This document shows positions 11,020 through 20,585 of a stretch of 64,000 bases of DNA, in pieces. Under the pieces are notes generated by a model, which did no database searches, was not told where the DNA came from, and saw only the letters and a list, made by a program, of their open reading frames with translations. Source of the stretch: Peltaster fructicola (lineage: Eukaryota > Ascomycota > Dothideomycetes); contig CP051142.1 in the NCBI GenBank assembly GCA_001592805.2, forward strand, positions 930,001 to 994,000, in the 5' to 3' direction. Positions within the stretch are counted from its first letter, which is position 1; the number at the start of each line of letters is the position of its first letter. The position numbers and the translations under genes were made by a program.

Positions 11020-12527
11020 ATGGGGGACTTTTACCGCAAGGTCAACGAAGAGAAGAGCTACCATCGAGCAATCTTCCTAGCAGTCTCCTTGGCAGTAGCG
11101 GGATTTTGCAGCATGTACCCAATGGCCTGCTTCAAGAGATACAGCAGCAAGGAGCGAGCGAAGCTCCGAGAAGGAGTGGAGGAGCTGGACCGTCGGAAGG
11201 ACGAACTGGAAGGCCGGCGCCGTCACCACTCCAGACCGCGCAGTTTATCACCTCCAAGACCGACCTCCCGTCACCATCGCAGACGCCATTCAGCCGCCAC
11301 TCCCAGTCATTATCGCTCGCCCTCGAATCGATACAACCGAGAGCTTCGTCGCACACAGCACGAGATAGAGATGGACAGAAGTCCTCGGCCATATCACCGC
11401 AGCGGCGATCGCACTCAGGATCGCGACACAGAAGAGAGACATGGTGGCTTCCGGCCAGCGAGGCAAGCACACCAGAGCTTCCGGGACCCGGTGGTCAAGC
11501 CGGCCTAATCCAGATCCCTAACAGAGCAATGCTGGAAACGTTCATGGAAACTCCTGTTACAGCGACACTAGGCAGTGCCTCGAGGAGGGATTCGGCCGAT
11601 TCAACAGCCTCCTCTGTTGCTTATATTGCTCACAATAGGCGCCAAGACTTTCGACTTATGCAAGCACCGGCAGTCTCTACGAAGGATGAAGAACTTATAC
11701 AACTTGAACGAGAGCTGCGCGGCCGTCCAAGGAACATCAGCAGGAAATCTACCAAACCGACCATTGTCGAAGACTCTCAAGACTATATCACTTCGAAACC
11801 TCTACCAAAGACAACGGCATCACACCCAGCTAGCACGTCACTCTCACCTGTGTGCACACCATCATCGACTCGAGATTCGTCGTTGCCGACCTCTTCCTCC
11901 AGTGCCACCGTATCTGCCAACAAGAGGGTCCGATCTCGAGGACAGCGCCGCACAGAGTCTGACATCAGTGTTCCCAAGGTCAAGTCGGACTCTACCAGTA
12001 CTCTTGTTGAAGTGAGAGCACGGAAGAAAAGGCCGGGCATGTCAAGGTATCACACCAGCGATAACATCACTCCCAGACGAACGGTGCATTCCATGTCTAC
12101 ATCAGCATCGCTCGAGTATGGTTATCCCAGACTGCCAGCCTTCTCGAACATCCTGGGAGAACGAAATATTCCTTGGTCGACCCCTCCGGTTTCAACGCCT
12201 GCTGACACCATGCATTCGTCTGTAATCGAACAGGACTCATTGCCACCCCTACCATCCTTCCAACCAGATGAGCAATACTTTGAAGTCATTAAGACGCAGG
12301 AGCAGAGGAAGTTCACTCCAAGCATCACACCGGAGCGCATGTCACAGACTGTGGTGAATGAGGCGAAGCGCCCTGCGTCCCTTATGGCCAAGAGCCCATT
12401 CCACCCCAGCAGTGTTAGTAATCGACCCTTAGCACCTGGAAGACGAAAGTGTAGATGTTGTTTCGTGTGCTTAGGATGGAAGTCTAGCTTCGCCAGGACG
12501 ACCCGGCACAGTCCTGAGCAGTCTTGA
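11020..12527 (+). CDS. Arg/Ser-rich single-pass membrane protein with a frame slip (unknown function)
   Basis: I do not recognise the family. Reading starts at 11020 with MGDFYRKVNEEKSYHRAIFL, followed by a short hydrophobic helix (about residues 17-37), a charged helix (KERAKLREGVEELDRRKDEL) and an Arg/His/Ser/Pro-rich tail ending at 11508. A different frame stays open from 11106 to 12527 and continues with Ser/Thr-rich disordered sequence, a Leu/Glu motif (DEELIQLERELRGRP) and a Cys-rich end (CRCCFVCLG). The frames would join as VVKP then GLIQIPN with one extra base near 11499-11505. No GT-AG intron of sensible length does this cleanly. It could be one gene with a base-call slip or two overlapping frames; I favour one gene. 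Confidence 0.5.
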
Positions 12528-12774
12528 GCTACGGCCGGCGGATCATGGTCTCATAGAATCACATATGAACAATTCATGAATCAATTAGAGTTCACAGATC
12601 TGTAGAACAAGGAGATCTTGTCGAGATCGTACATGTAGTGTCATTGTTAGCTTCAATGATGACGTTTTGGATTGGTCGAGATTTGATGACCCTGCGAAGC
12701 TTCAACGACCACATCACTCTTCTTTCATACCACTACTTCCACTATCCATCACAACCACAACAATACGATTCAAC

Positions 12775-13784
12775 ATGGCATCAGCTCGTATCGTTCTACG
12801 CTGCAGCCGCGCGCTGTCACGCAACGCTCGACCATTCTCAAGCTCGACAGCAAGATTCGTCGAGCTCAATGAGCGCAGCAATGACACGGCAGAAGAGTAC
12901 AGGAGAATCATGAAATCGAAGCCATTGAACCCTCACATGACCAACACAAACTCCACCATTGCGAACGAGATGCCTAGCATTGGCAAAGACTCAGCGCCAC
13001 CCGAGCTAATCACCAGTGTTGACCCCGAGTTCACGCCTAAGGATTCTGTGCCAGAGAACACCGAGCGCATGACTGGTGGCACACAGGATGGTGCAGCAAA
13101 GCAAAGTGTCAACGGAGAGCTCGATGTAGGTGAAATCGAGGGTGGTGCATTCCGTGTCGAGCCTCTTCGTCGTACTGGCGAAGATGCCAACACTATGCGC
13201 GCTCGTCTCCTATGTCAGTCTCACGACTGTCGCTTGTTGAATTACGCTGACCACTTCATTCTACAGACCAAAGCCGGAAAAGAGGCACACTAGAGAGCGA
13301 CCTTCTGCTCTCGACCTTCGCCGATGCTAATCTCGGAACGATGACGCCAGCACAGCTTCAGCAGTATGATCAATTCCTAGACGAGAATGATTGGGATATC
13401 TACTACTGGACTACACAAGAGGCGCCACCAACATCAATGGCATATGCAGAAGGTGCTGGTCCAGGCATGGCTACTCCAGACGTGCAGGGTAAGGCTGCAG
13501 AAGGCCAGCCGGAACGTGCACCAGATGGAGGGCCAAAGTCACAGACGGATGGCTGGCGGGTAGGTAAGCCTAGGAGCGGAGAGTGGGCGCAGACTGTTGG
13601 CACTTTCAAGCCTGCCTACAGGCCAGTCCCTGCACGATGGAAGAACAGCGAGATCTTGTCACTGTTGAGAAAGCACGTTAGGGATCGAAGCGCTGGTGGT
13701 GTTCACACCGCTGGCGAAGTCTCCGAGAAGCACGGCCAGGGACTAGGTATGATGCCCGAGCTCAAGTTGTTTGACAGAGCATAG
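12775..13784 (+). CDS. EMI5: Succinate dehydrogenase assembly factor 2, mitochondrial (Sdh5/Emi5)
   Basis: Helps attach FAD to the SDH flavoprotein subunit in the mitochondrial matrix. Exons 12775-13213 and 13267-13784 flank a 53-base intron (GTCAGT...CTACAG) and encode 318 residues. The N-terminus is a presequence rich in Arg and Ser ([20 protein letters not shown]). The Sdh5 domain is created across the splice ([20 protein letters not shown]), then [20 protein letters not shown] and YYWTTQ, matching the family core. A C-terminal tail of about 110 residues follows the core; it looks longer than in bacterial SdhE and animal forms but has fungal character. The ATG at 12775 is chosen because it begins the presequence; an in-frame ATG at 12667 would add 36 residues without presequence character. 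Confidence 0.93.
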
Positions 13785-14020
13785 TCGATGCTTGTATGGT
13801 TTGTACATACTAATGTAAGCAATATCGAGTCTTGTTTTGGCTACCCGCGTATGTGGAAACTCCACACAGAAGTGATGTGGAAGGTGAGAATCAGTCGCGT
13901 GATCTACTTCATTGACAATTATCTCGCACTTTCTCCCTCTACGAAGCACATGATTCTCACTCCTACAAGACATTCAACTTCTACGACTCTGTACAACATC
14001 AATTGCAGCACAACGCCAAC

Positions 14021-15351
14021 ATGGCCACCCTCGAGGTACCTCTCGTATCGACACCAACAATCAGCCCCAAGACATCGACCGCGGCACTACGTCCACGTAT
14101 CATTCCACATGAGAACTCACTCGCACCTGTCGGTCATGCTCGACGAGCAAGCCAAGAAGACATGAGTTCACCAATCGCCGAGTCAGCAGTCTCGCCATGC
14201 ACCATGCTCCCAAGTGGCATAGAGCTGCCGAAGACAAAAATGCATAATCCAGAGATACCAACTCTGCAGCACGATACCGAGGAGCATATTGCTGGTAAGT
14301 CATTATGGGGGCGGGCGAAGGACGAGACAGTAGATAGACATGCCATTGCACTGATAGCAGTGGACGAACTGGATCTGCCTCATGCAGACGGCAAGCTACC
14401 CATTCACCATCACGGACACCATGCTCATCTTGGTACTCAACCAGTCAAGACAATCTACGCAGGACCGGCTGGCAACCAAAAGCTGCTACAGGTCCCTACA
14501 GAGCTGCTCGAGGCAAAGTCTCGGTACTTCCGGAAGCTCTTTGAGCACGATCCTGACATGGATCACATGGTCTTCGAAGACGCAGATCCCTTCGCTATGG
14601 GATTGTGGCTACGATGGCTCATGACCGGCAATCTTGAAGCTCTCGACAGCTTCCACTCCCTCACTCATTGGTATGGCCTCTACGCAATCAGTGTTCGCTT
14701 CGACATGGAGGAGCTGAGAAATCATGGTAGGTCCGTTCAAAGTTCTCAATGAATAGACTAACAGCAGCAGCCATGGATACCATTCGGCACTACTACCGCG
14801 GTCACATCCAGACCGCTTCTCCATTCCGCATTGAGTATGTGTATCAATTCGCTCCAGAGCAGGATCAATTGCGCGACTTTGTCATTGCATCAGCTGCTTC
14901 TAGAGCCATCATCACCGGCCAGGTCAGCGAAAGCATGCGTGGAATCATCACCAAAGGCGGCGACATTGGTTTCGATTTCGCACAAGCTCTCATCAACTAC
15001 TCACGCGATCCGACAACTGATGTGCGCGCTTCTCCAGACTGCCAGTGGCATATTCACAACCATACTCAGCCATGTGATGGAGGTCGAGTGGGTCAGGTCG
15101 ACGGTGCCTAGGACGCCGACTGCAACGTCCAGTGTACCCAGCCCAAAGCTACTTGGTGCTCATGTACGAATAGTAAAGGACATTCAGGAGAAGCCATATA
15201 TGCTGTGAAGAGAGCTCGTATCACAGCAGAAGCGCGAGAGAAGTCACAAAGGGTGGAATGGGCACACATGAAAAAGGCTCTGGATGAGAGCGAGTGGTTC
15301 AGGCGGTTGCTCGAGCGGGTGTTGTGCACAAAGTCGCTACGAGGGTGGTGA
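14021..15351 (+). CDS. BTB/POZ-domain protein with a Cys-containing, charged C-terminal tail
   Basis: Three-exon model: 14021-14726, about 14768-15021 and 15112-15351, for 399 residues. Intron 1 starts GTAGGT at 14727 and ends at one of three tandem CAG acceptors (14764, 14767, 14770), all in frame. Intron 2 (15022-15111, 90 bases, in frame) is inferred because the same frame stays coding after an internal TAG. That exon reads ADCNVQCTQPKATWCSCTNS and ends in a helix (EWFRRLLERVLCTKSLRGW). Residues about 145-235 look like a fungal BTB fold: KTIYAGPAGNQKLLQVPTEL, LEAKSRYFRKLF, then WLRWLMTGNLE and LYAISVRFDMEELRNH. Such proteins often act as scaffolds; the partner is unknown. The C-terminal exon is the least certain part; without it the protein would end at 15111. 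Confidence 0.6.
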
Positions 15352-15446
15352 TGATTGCTGTGAGCAAGCGACCTGAGCTCGACGAAGGGCGATTGTATGA
15401 TACATCCAAGTTTCTACCTACAACGCAACCTGTATACATCTCAAGC

Positions 15447-16140
15447 CTATATCAAATGCTTCGATCTGAAGTATGCTCGCAGGTAGAAAATCTGCCATAT
15501 GCCCAACGCAACAAGCAAACCCATTGTGCTCAGCGAAAACCACTTGACTCGCTCGTTCGTGCTCTCATTCGTGTCTCTCAATGCCATCTCTCTCGACCTC
15601 AAATAGTCCAGCTCATTGACAACTTCAATCGCAACTTCAGTCAATCGCCTGAGCTCAGCTTCCATTGGCTTCAGCTTCTCTCCTGCTTGGATGGCGCTCC
15701 AGTCCTTTGCATCAGCACCAATGTCGATGTCCAGCTCAATGTGCTTTGTTGGATTCATGACTGCATGTCCGGCTGTGAGGATGTTCTCGAAGCATACGTC
15801 AAACGCACTGTCTGCGTGTGCTGTGAAAGCAGATCGTGTCTCGCCGGAGATGTCTCGCGGTCTTGCGTAGTCATTTCCTACTGAATCTTTGATCTGTCGC
15901 CAATCAGTGCCTGCCAGTCCCACTTTGTCCATCTATACTTACGTGCATGTTTAACACCTGTCCATCTCCTCTAGAACCACTGACAGTCGCTGTGACAACA
16001 ACCAACTGATCTCGTGCTACAAAGTTGCGTATGCATCGCTCTTTCGATGCAGATTCGTGGCCAGGATGTGCTTGTATGTCGAATTTGAGAGCTGCCACGA
16101 GCGGTACGACGAAGGCAATGAGCAGCCTGAGAGCTAGCAT
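15447..16140 (-). CDS. ERV25: p24-family COPII/COPI cargo receptor Erv25
   Basis: Type I membrane protein of the early secretory pathway that cycles between ER and Golgi in p24 complexes. Exons 15943-16140 and 15447-15893 flank a 49-base intron (GTAAGT...GACAG), for 214 residues. It has a signal peptide (about 1-18, [19 protein letters not shown]) and a GOLD domain with the two Cys (ERCIRNF and DVCFENIL). A coiled coil ([19 protein letters not shown]) follows, then [20 protein letters not shown], one membrane helix and the cytosolic tail YFRSKHLI. The tail keeps the aromatic COPII signal but has a KHLI rather than a KKXX end, as in the delta (Erv25) subgroup. Its length is normal. Confidence 0.93.
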
Positions 16141-16601
16141 GTCTGCGAGTGTAGAAGAAGTGGTAGTTGTCTGCGACTGCTAGGACAGTGGTGGGTTCTA
16201 AATGCTCGTTCAGGACACGAAATACACGTCGTCAATATCGGACAAATCTCGGAGATATCAACTTGGTAGACAGGAGCATGATGTCCAGCAAGAAACGTCT
16301 TGATGACGAGCGTTGTACTTTAGACCTGCTGCTCACAGCCGTCGTGGCTTTTAAGATGCCAGCAAGCCTTGCTGCGAGTTGACGCAGATCGTCTTCATGC
16401 GCGTGAGAGTAGAATAAAGTGGGTATAGCAAATACAACCTCTATAGCAAGTCTATATGAACACCTGTGTCTGACCAGCAGATCTTACAGCCACCAACGCC
16501 GGACCAAGTGCTTGACGATAGGAAGATTGTACGCCGCGCTCAATGGAATTGCAAACAGTTCGCCCATCATGCTTCAACATTACACACCACGACCTGTCGG
16601 T
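16141..16601. other. Gap, no gene supported
   Basis: This 461-base stretch lies between the ERV25 start and the end of the His-rich secreted protein gene, both minus strand. It should carry the ERV25 promoter. No supported frame was seen. Confidence 0.45.
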
Positions 16602-17096
16602 CTAGTAGGTGCTTGGCCCTGCAACTGGCACCGACGATGCTTGGATGCTCTTGGAGACGGTCTGCAAAGTAGTTGGTCCGGCTGGAAGGCTCGAGCGGAC
16701 AACGGTGTGAGTAGACTGGTGAGTCTCGGTGTGTGTGTGTATTGAGTGGTGTGTCTCAGTGTGTGTCTTTGTGTGGGTGACGTGGTGAGTGAAGTGGTGA
16801 GTCTTGCTGCACTCCTTGTGCTCCTTGTGGCCAGATGAGTGGTGCTCCTTGTGGTGAGTCTTTGATTCTGGGCGGTGAGTCTTGAAGTCTGACTTCAACT
16901 CGCCGAAGAGCGACTTCAGGTCCAGGCTGAATGGCTTCTGGGTTGGGAGAGCACCTGGAAGCGAGAGGTGGCTGTCAATGATTGGACCAGCGCTGTGTGT
17001 TGGTGCTGTGACAGCTGAGCTGACGACAGTGGATGGTGCAGCGACTGCGCTGGAGGCGAGAAGGCCGGTGATTGCTGCGAGCTTGATGTACTGCAT
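16602..17096 (-). CDS. His/Thr-rich small secreted protein
   Basis: This is a 164-residue protein with a clear signal peptide (MQYIKLAAITGLLASSAVAA). The mature part starts Pro/Ser/Thr-rich, has a short amphipathic segment (PFSLDLKSLFGELKSDF), then a remarkable His/Lys/Thr block at about 75-130 (THHKEHHSSGHKEH, THHFTHHVTHTKTHTETHHS, HTHTETHQSTHT) and a Ser/Thr tail. It has one Cys (KECSKTHH). No known domain is recognised. The dipeptide HT/TH pattern could bind Zn, Cu or Ni, or serve as a cell-wall linker with O-mannosylation; both are inference. It is a single exon, and the coding strand shows near-tandem CACAC/ACTCAC runs. The gene looks intact. Confidence 0.65.
   Translation of the reverse strand: MQYIKLAAITGLLASSAVAAPSTVVSSAVTAPTHSAGPIIDSHLSLPGALPTQKPFSLDLKSLFGELKSDFKTHRPESKTHHKEHHSSGHKEHKECSKTHHFTHHVTHTKTHTETHHSIHTHTETHQSTHTVVRSSLPAGPTTLQTVSKSIQASSVPVAGPSTY
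16700..16870 (-). repeat. Low-complexity CAC/ACTCAC-type run encoding His-Thr dipeptides
   Basis: On the plus strand this appears as imperfect GTGTGTGT, GGTGAGT and GTGGTGAGTCTT repeats. They encode the HT/TH-rich block of the secreted protein, so length variation between strains would be expected. Confidence 0.6.
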
Positions 17097-18635
17097 TTTG
17101 ATGTTTGAGCTGTAGATAGTAGTATTGGTGAGTAGAGATGGAATAGAACTGCTTGAACGTTTAGAACAATTGATGTATTGTTTGAAATTGCTTTGATGGT
17201 ATTGTTGTTGTGATTGCTGATGCTGCTGATGATACTTCTCTTCGGCATGACTTGGTCGAATATATACATTATGCTCTCCAGTATGCGGCGCATCTCGAAA
17301 GACAGGTGTCTGGCTTCATCACAACCTACCAACCGAGTGAACAACAGGAGCATCGAAGGCCTAAGATGGTTGTACAGTGTTGCGCGCTTGCGTATGTTGC
17401 CGCAGCACACCCAATACTCGAGAAGTGTTTCAGTATCGTGGCCAGAGGCCTAATGCGCCGAGCTCCAACAGTGCGTGGTGTCTGTTGTAGTGTGTTGTGC
17501 TCGTTTCAGACCTGGCCGAGGAACGTAGTCAAGGTCTTCGCCTCTTCACTGCATCGTTTTGGAACAAACACTGTGGAGAACATTGTATGTTGCAGCTGTG
17601 CCGACAGTGCCGATGAGGACGCGTTTGCGGTGTTGTAGTGTTGTGGGTTGCAACTGGAGTGAGGGCGAAGCTCCAACAGCCTGGGATTGGCTCTGGTCTA
17701 AGCTGCATCGGGACAGTGCTTGGCTTTGCTTACCTCCGACTGAAGCATTGAGCATCTGTGAATACTGCCTCTCTGTGTCTCGAGAGGACTGTAGTATTCC
17801 CAGCAGATCATTGAAAAATGCCTGTGGTTCAGCGTCGCTCTGAACACAAGACTGGCATCAAGTGGCACGCAATTTCAAGCCCAGCGACCTTGCAATCTGC
17901 TGCATTTGCTGCGTCCTGGTCTTCCTCGAGCATTTCGTGGCAGATCGCCTTGTGGAAGATGGACTACGCAGGACTCGTTCAGCGAAGAGTTTCAGACTGG
18001 AGCTATACAACGTCTTCGTCAACATCAGAGTGAAGCTGCAGATTCGGCTCAAGTGATCTGAGAGGCTAATAGTCGGTGATTCTTTTCGACTGCATATCTA
18101 TACAGCACATCTCGAGTACAGCATCAACCGTGGTTATATTGCAACATGCTGCTGCCACAGCGATCGCAACGCATCGTGCGTTGTCCATCGTGCGCATGTT
18201 ACTAGACTTCACAAACAGCGTGATCAAGTATGCCAAGACTATAGGATGTCGCCCCATGCATATGAAGCAGTAGCCCCTAAATAACAATCAACGAAGCCAC
18301 TGCCGGTGGCTTTCTCCACTTCGCACGCGGTCGGCTGTCAACAGTCGTTACTAATCGAAAGCGTGTTGCAGCAGAAGGGTACCTCTCATCGTTCCCTTTG
18401 TTCTGTCAGCCCATCAGAGGTTGAATGTCGCCATTGGTCACACAGCATTCGCTCAATCTACGAAAACCCTGGTCATTGCCAAAGGCGGGCTCCTCTCAAA
18501 ATACAGCTTACCTACCGAGACTGGCATTTCTCGTTGTGCTTATGCTGGCCTCTGTTTCCGACGACCACACTCCTTGATCTTTCGAGAGCATCTTCTGGAC
18601 AAGACTGACATCTCCCATCGGATCTACGACTGGCT
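17097..18635. other. 1.5 kb gap, no gene supported
   Basis: This divergent region lies between the His-rich secreted protein (minus) and the Arf-GAP (plus). Open frames up to 142 codons exist, but their products show no domain. A short frame on the minus strand just above 17096 looks like transcribed leader. The first few hundred bases upstream of 17096 are A/T-richer with CAA and TTG repeats. It is probably two promoters and leaders. Confidence 0.45.
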
Positions 18636-20585
18636 TTGAACATGGCTACAGCGATCAGCAAGCGTCAACAGGCGCGCAATGAACGCGCATTGCAAGACAT
18701 GACCAAGACCGTCCCTGGGAACGACAGATGCGCAGACTGTGCTACGAAGAACCCATCTTGGGCGAGCTGGAATCTCGGTATCTTCCTTTGCATGCGTTGT
18801 GCTGCACTGCATCGAAAACTCGGAACGCACGTCAGCAAGGTCAAGAGCTTGAGCATGGACAGTTGGAGTGTTGAGCAGGTCGAGAACATGAGGAAGATGG
18901 GTAACGTCAACTCCAATCGACAGCTTAATCCCCAGAATGCCACGCCACAGATACCCGTTGACGTGGACGAGGTCGATGCCGCGATCGAGAAATATATCAG
19001 ACAGAAGTATGAGCAGCACGCCTTCATGCCGGGCTCGCGGAGTGCTCCCACCACACGTCAGAACACTGGCAGCACAAGGACCTCGTTTGGAGATGAGCCG
19101 CCACCTCTACCACCCAAGCCCGGCAGGCAATGGGGTTTTCTCAGATCTGCCAGCTCGACTATACCCAAGAGTAAGTATGAAGCGCCTATATCATCGGCAT
19201 ATACTGTTGAGGAACGAGGCAGCAAGAGCAAGGCAGGACATTTGTTCGGTATGAGGATTACGAGTGTCGGAAACAACTTTGATCAGAAATTGAACATGCT
19301 TAAAGAGATGGGCTTCCCAGATGCAAAGCAGAATACAGACATACTGAAGAACACCGATGGTAATCTTGATCGAGCGGTCGAAATATTGAGTCGACTGAAC
19401 GATGCTGGCCTGTCTGAGCTTGCGCCTCGTCCATTGCCTAAGACTGGCTTCAATGGACTGACGATGAGCAAGACACGACAGGCTCCTCAAGCAGATGAGA
19501 ATATTTGGGAGGTAAAGGCATCAAAAAGATCAGCTACTGCACCACTACCACAGATTCCCGTGGAAGAGAGGTCGCAGAGCACAGAGCAAACTAACGCCTG
19601 GAACCCATTCGTACAGCCAGACCCGTCACAGGCCATGGCTGGTGCCTTCCAGAATATGCATGTCTCGCAGCCGGCACCGCTGCAGACTACGCACAACTTT
19701 ATACCCGGTCAACAGCCCTTGTCAGTTCAGACGACAGGCAATCCGTGGGGGATGTATATGCAGCCGCAGCATGCAATGTCAGTACCTGCGATACCACAGC
19801 CGTGGAATCAAGGTTCTCCTATACATCCGGGCTATACGACAAATCCATTCCTGCAGTCGACGGCAAGCCCGAACAGCATGACATCCAGTAATCCATGGTC
19901 GCAGCAGATGAACTCGCAGGCTGGCACTCCTGCAACCGCTCATAGCAATCCATTTGGTCTGCCAGGCGTTGAGTCAACAGCTGTACAGCCGCCGCAGGGT
20001 GTGCAGGACCAGTCAAACGCTCAAGCTTATGCACTCAATACACAGGTCTACCAGACCACACCTATGCAGAATTCTCCGTTCAACTCACAGCAGTCTCAAC
20101 AACAATACGGCATCCCTGCACAGAACTCGCCTTTCTCTGCAACAACACAAGCACAATCTTTCTATGCCAACCCGCCACAGCTATCACAAAGCCCAGCGCC
20201 ATATCTAACACCACTTCCACAGTCACAGAGCGTCACACCAGTCAGTGCTGCCTCGCCTAATCCATTCCAGCAGCAGATGGCTGGCTACCCTCAACAAGCA
20301 GCGAACAGACATGACAAGTCGTCAATCATGGCTCTGTATCATTATCCACAGATAGCACCTCAGAGGCAATTGCAAACCCTGCCTGAAGATAGTGTTACTG
20401 CGCCTATAACGCCACAACCCCAGCAGCCGGCGTATAGCTCCGGCAGCATGAATCCATTTGCTCAGCAGCAGAATACGATCGCTACACATGTGAGCAGGGA
20501 GAGCAGGGACTTCCAGGGCATGGTCCAGGATGGCAGACACAGTCCTGATGCATTTGCTGGACTGAGCTCGCGATTTGCACGATGA
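18636..20585 (+). CDS. GTS1: Arf GTPase-activating protein with UBA domain and NPF motifs (Gts1-like)
   Basis: This is a 649-residue single exon. The ArfGAP domain (about 10-125) has the C4 zinc finger CADCATKNPSWASWNLGIFL followed by CMRC and the catalytic-Arg region AALHRKLGTHVSKVKSL. A UBA domain (about 214-256) reads FDQKLNMLKEMGFPDAKQNT. The second half is Gln/Pro-rich and carries at least five NPF tripeptides (WNPFVQ, TNPFLQ, SNPFGL, PNPFQQ, MNPFAQ), the ligands of EH domains such as those in Pan1 and Ede1. This domain order matches yeast Gts1 and its fungal relatives, which link Arf cycling to endocytic actin patches. The start at 18636 or the Met two codons later are equally possible. 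Name is by domain order. Confidence 0.85.
   Translation: MNMATAISKRQQARNERALQDMTKTVPGNDRCADCATKNPSWASWNLGIFLCMRCAALHRKLGTHVSKVKSLSMDSWSVEQVENMRKMGNVNSNRQLNPQNATPQIPVDVDEVDAAIEKYIRQKYEQHAFMPGSRSAPTTRQNTGSTRTSFGDEPPPLPPKPGRQWGFLRSASSTIPKSKYEAPISSAYTVEERGSKSKAGHLFGMRITSVGNNFDQKLNMLKEMGFPDAKQNTDILKNTDGNLDRAVEILSRLNDAGLSELAPRPLPKTGFNGLTMSKTRQAPQADENIWEVKASKRSATAPLPQIPVEERSQSTEQTNAWNPFVQPDPSQAMAGAFQNMHVSQPAPLQTTHNFIPGQQPLSVQTTGNPWGMYMQPQHAMSVPAIPQPWNQGSPIHPGYTTNPFLQSTASPNSMTSSNPWSQQMNSQAGTPATAHSNPFGLPGVESTAVQPPQGVQDQSNAQAYALNTQVYQTTPMQNSPFNSQQSQQQYGIPAQNSPFSATTQAQSFYANPPQLSQSPAPYLTPLPQSQSVTPVSAASPNPFQQQMAGYPQQAANRHDKSSIMALYHYPQIAPQRQLQTLPEDSVTAPITPQPQQPAYSSGSMNPFAQQQNTIATHVSRESRDFQGMVQDGRHSPDAFAGLSSRFAR

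Noticed and set aside
17210-17638. 142-codon frame in the 17-18.6 kb gap
   Set aside because: No recognisable content; it lies in the promoter/leader side of the His-rich protein.
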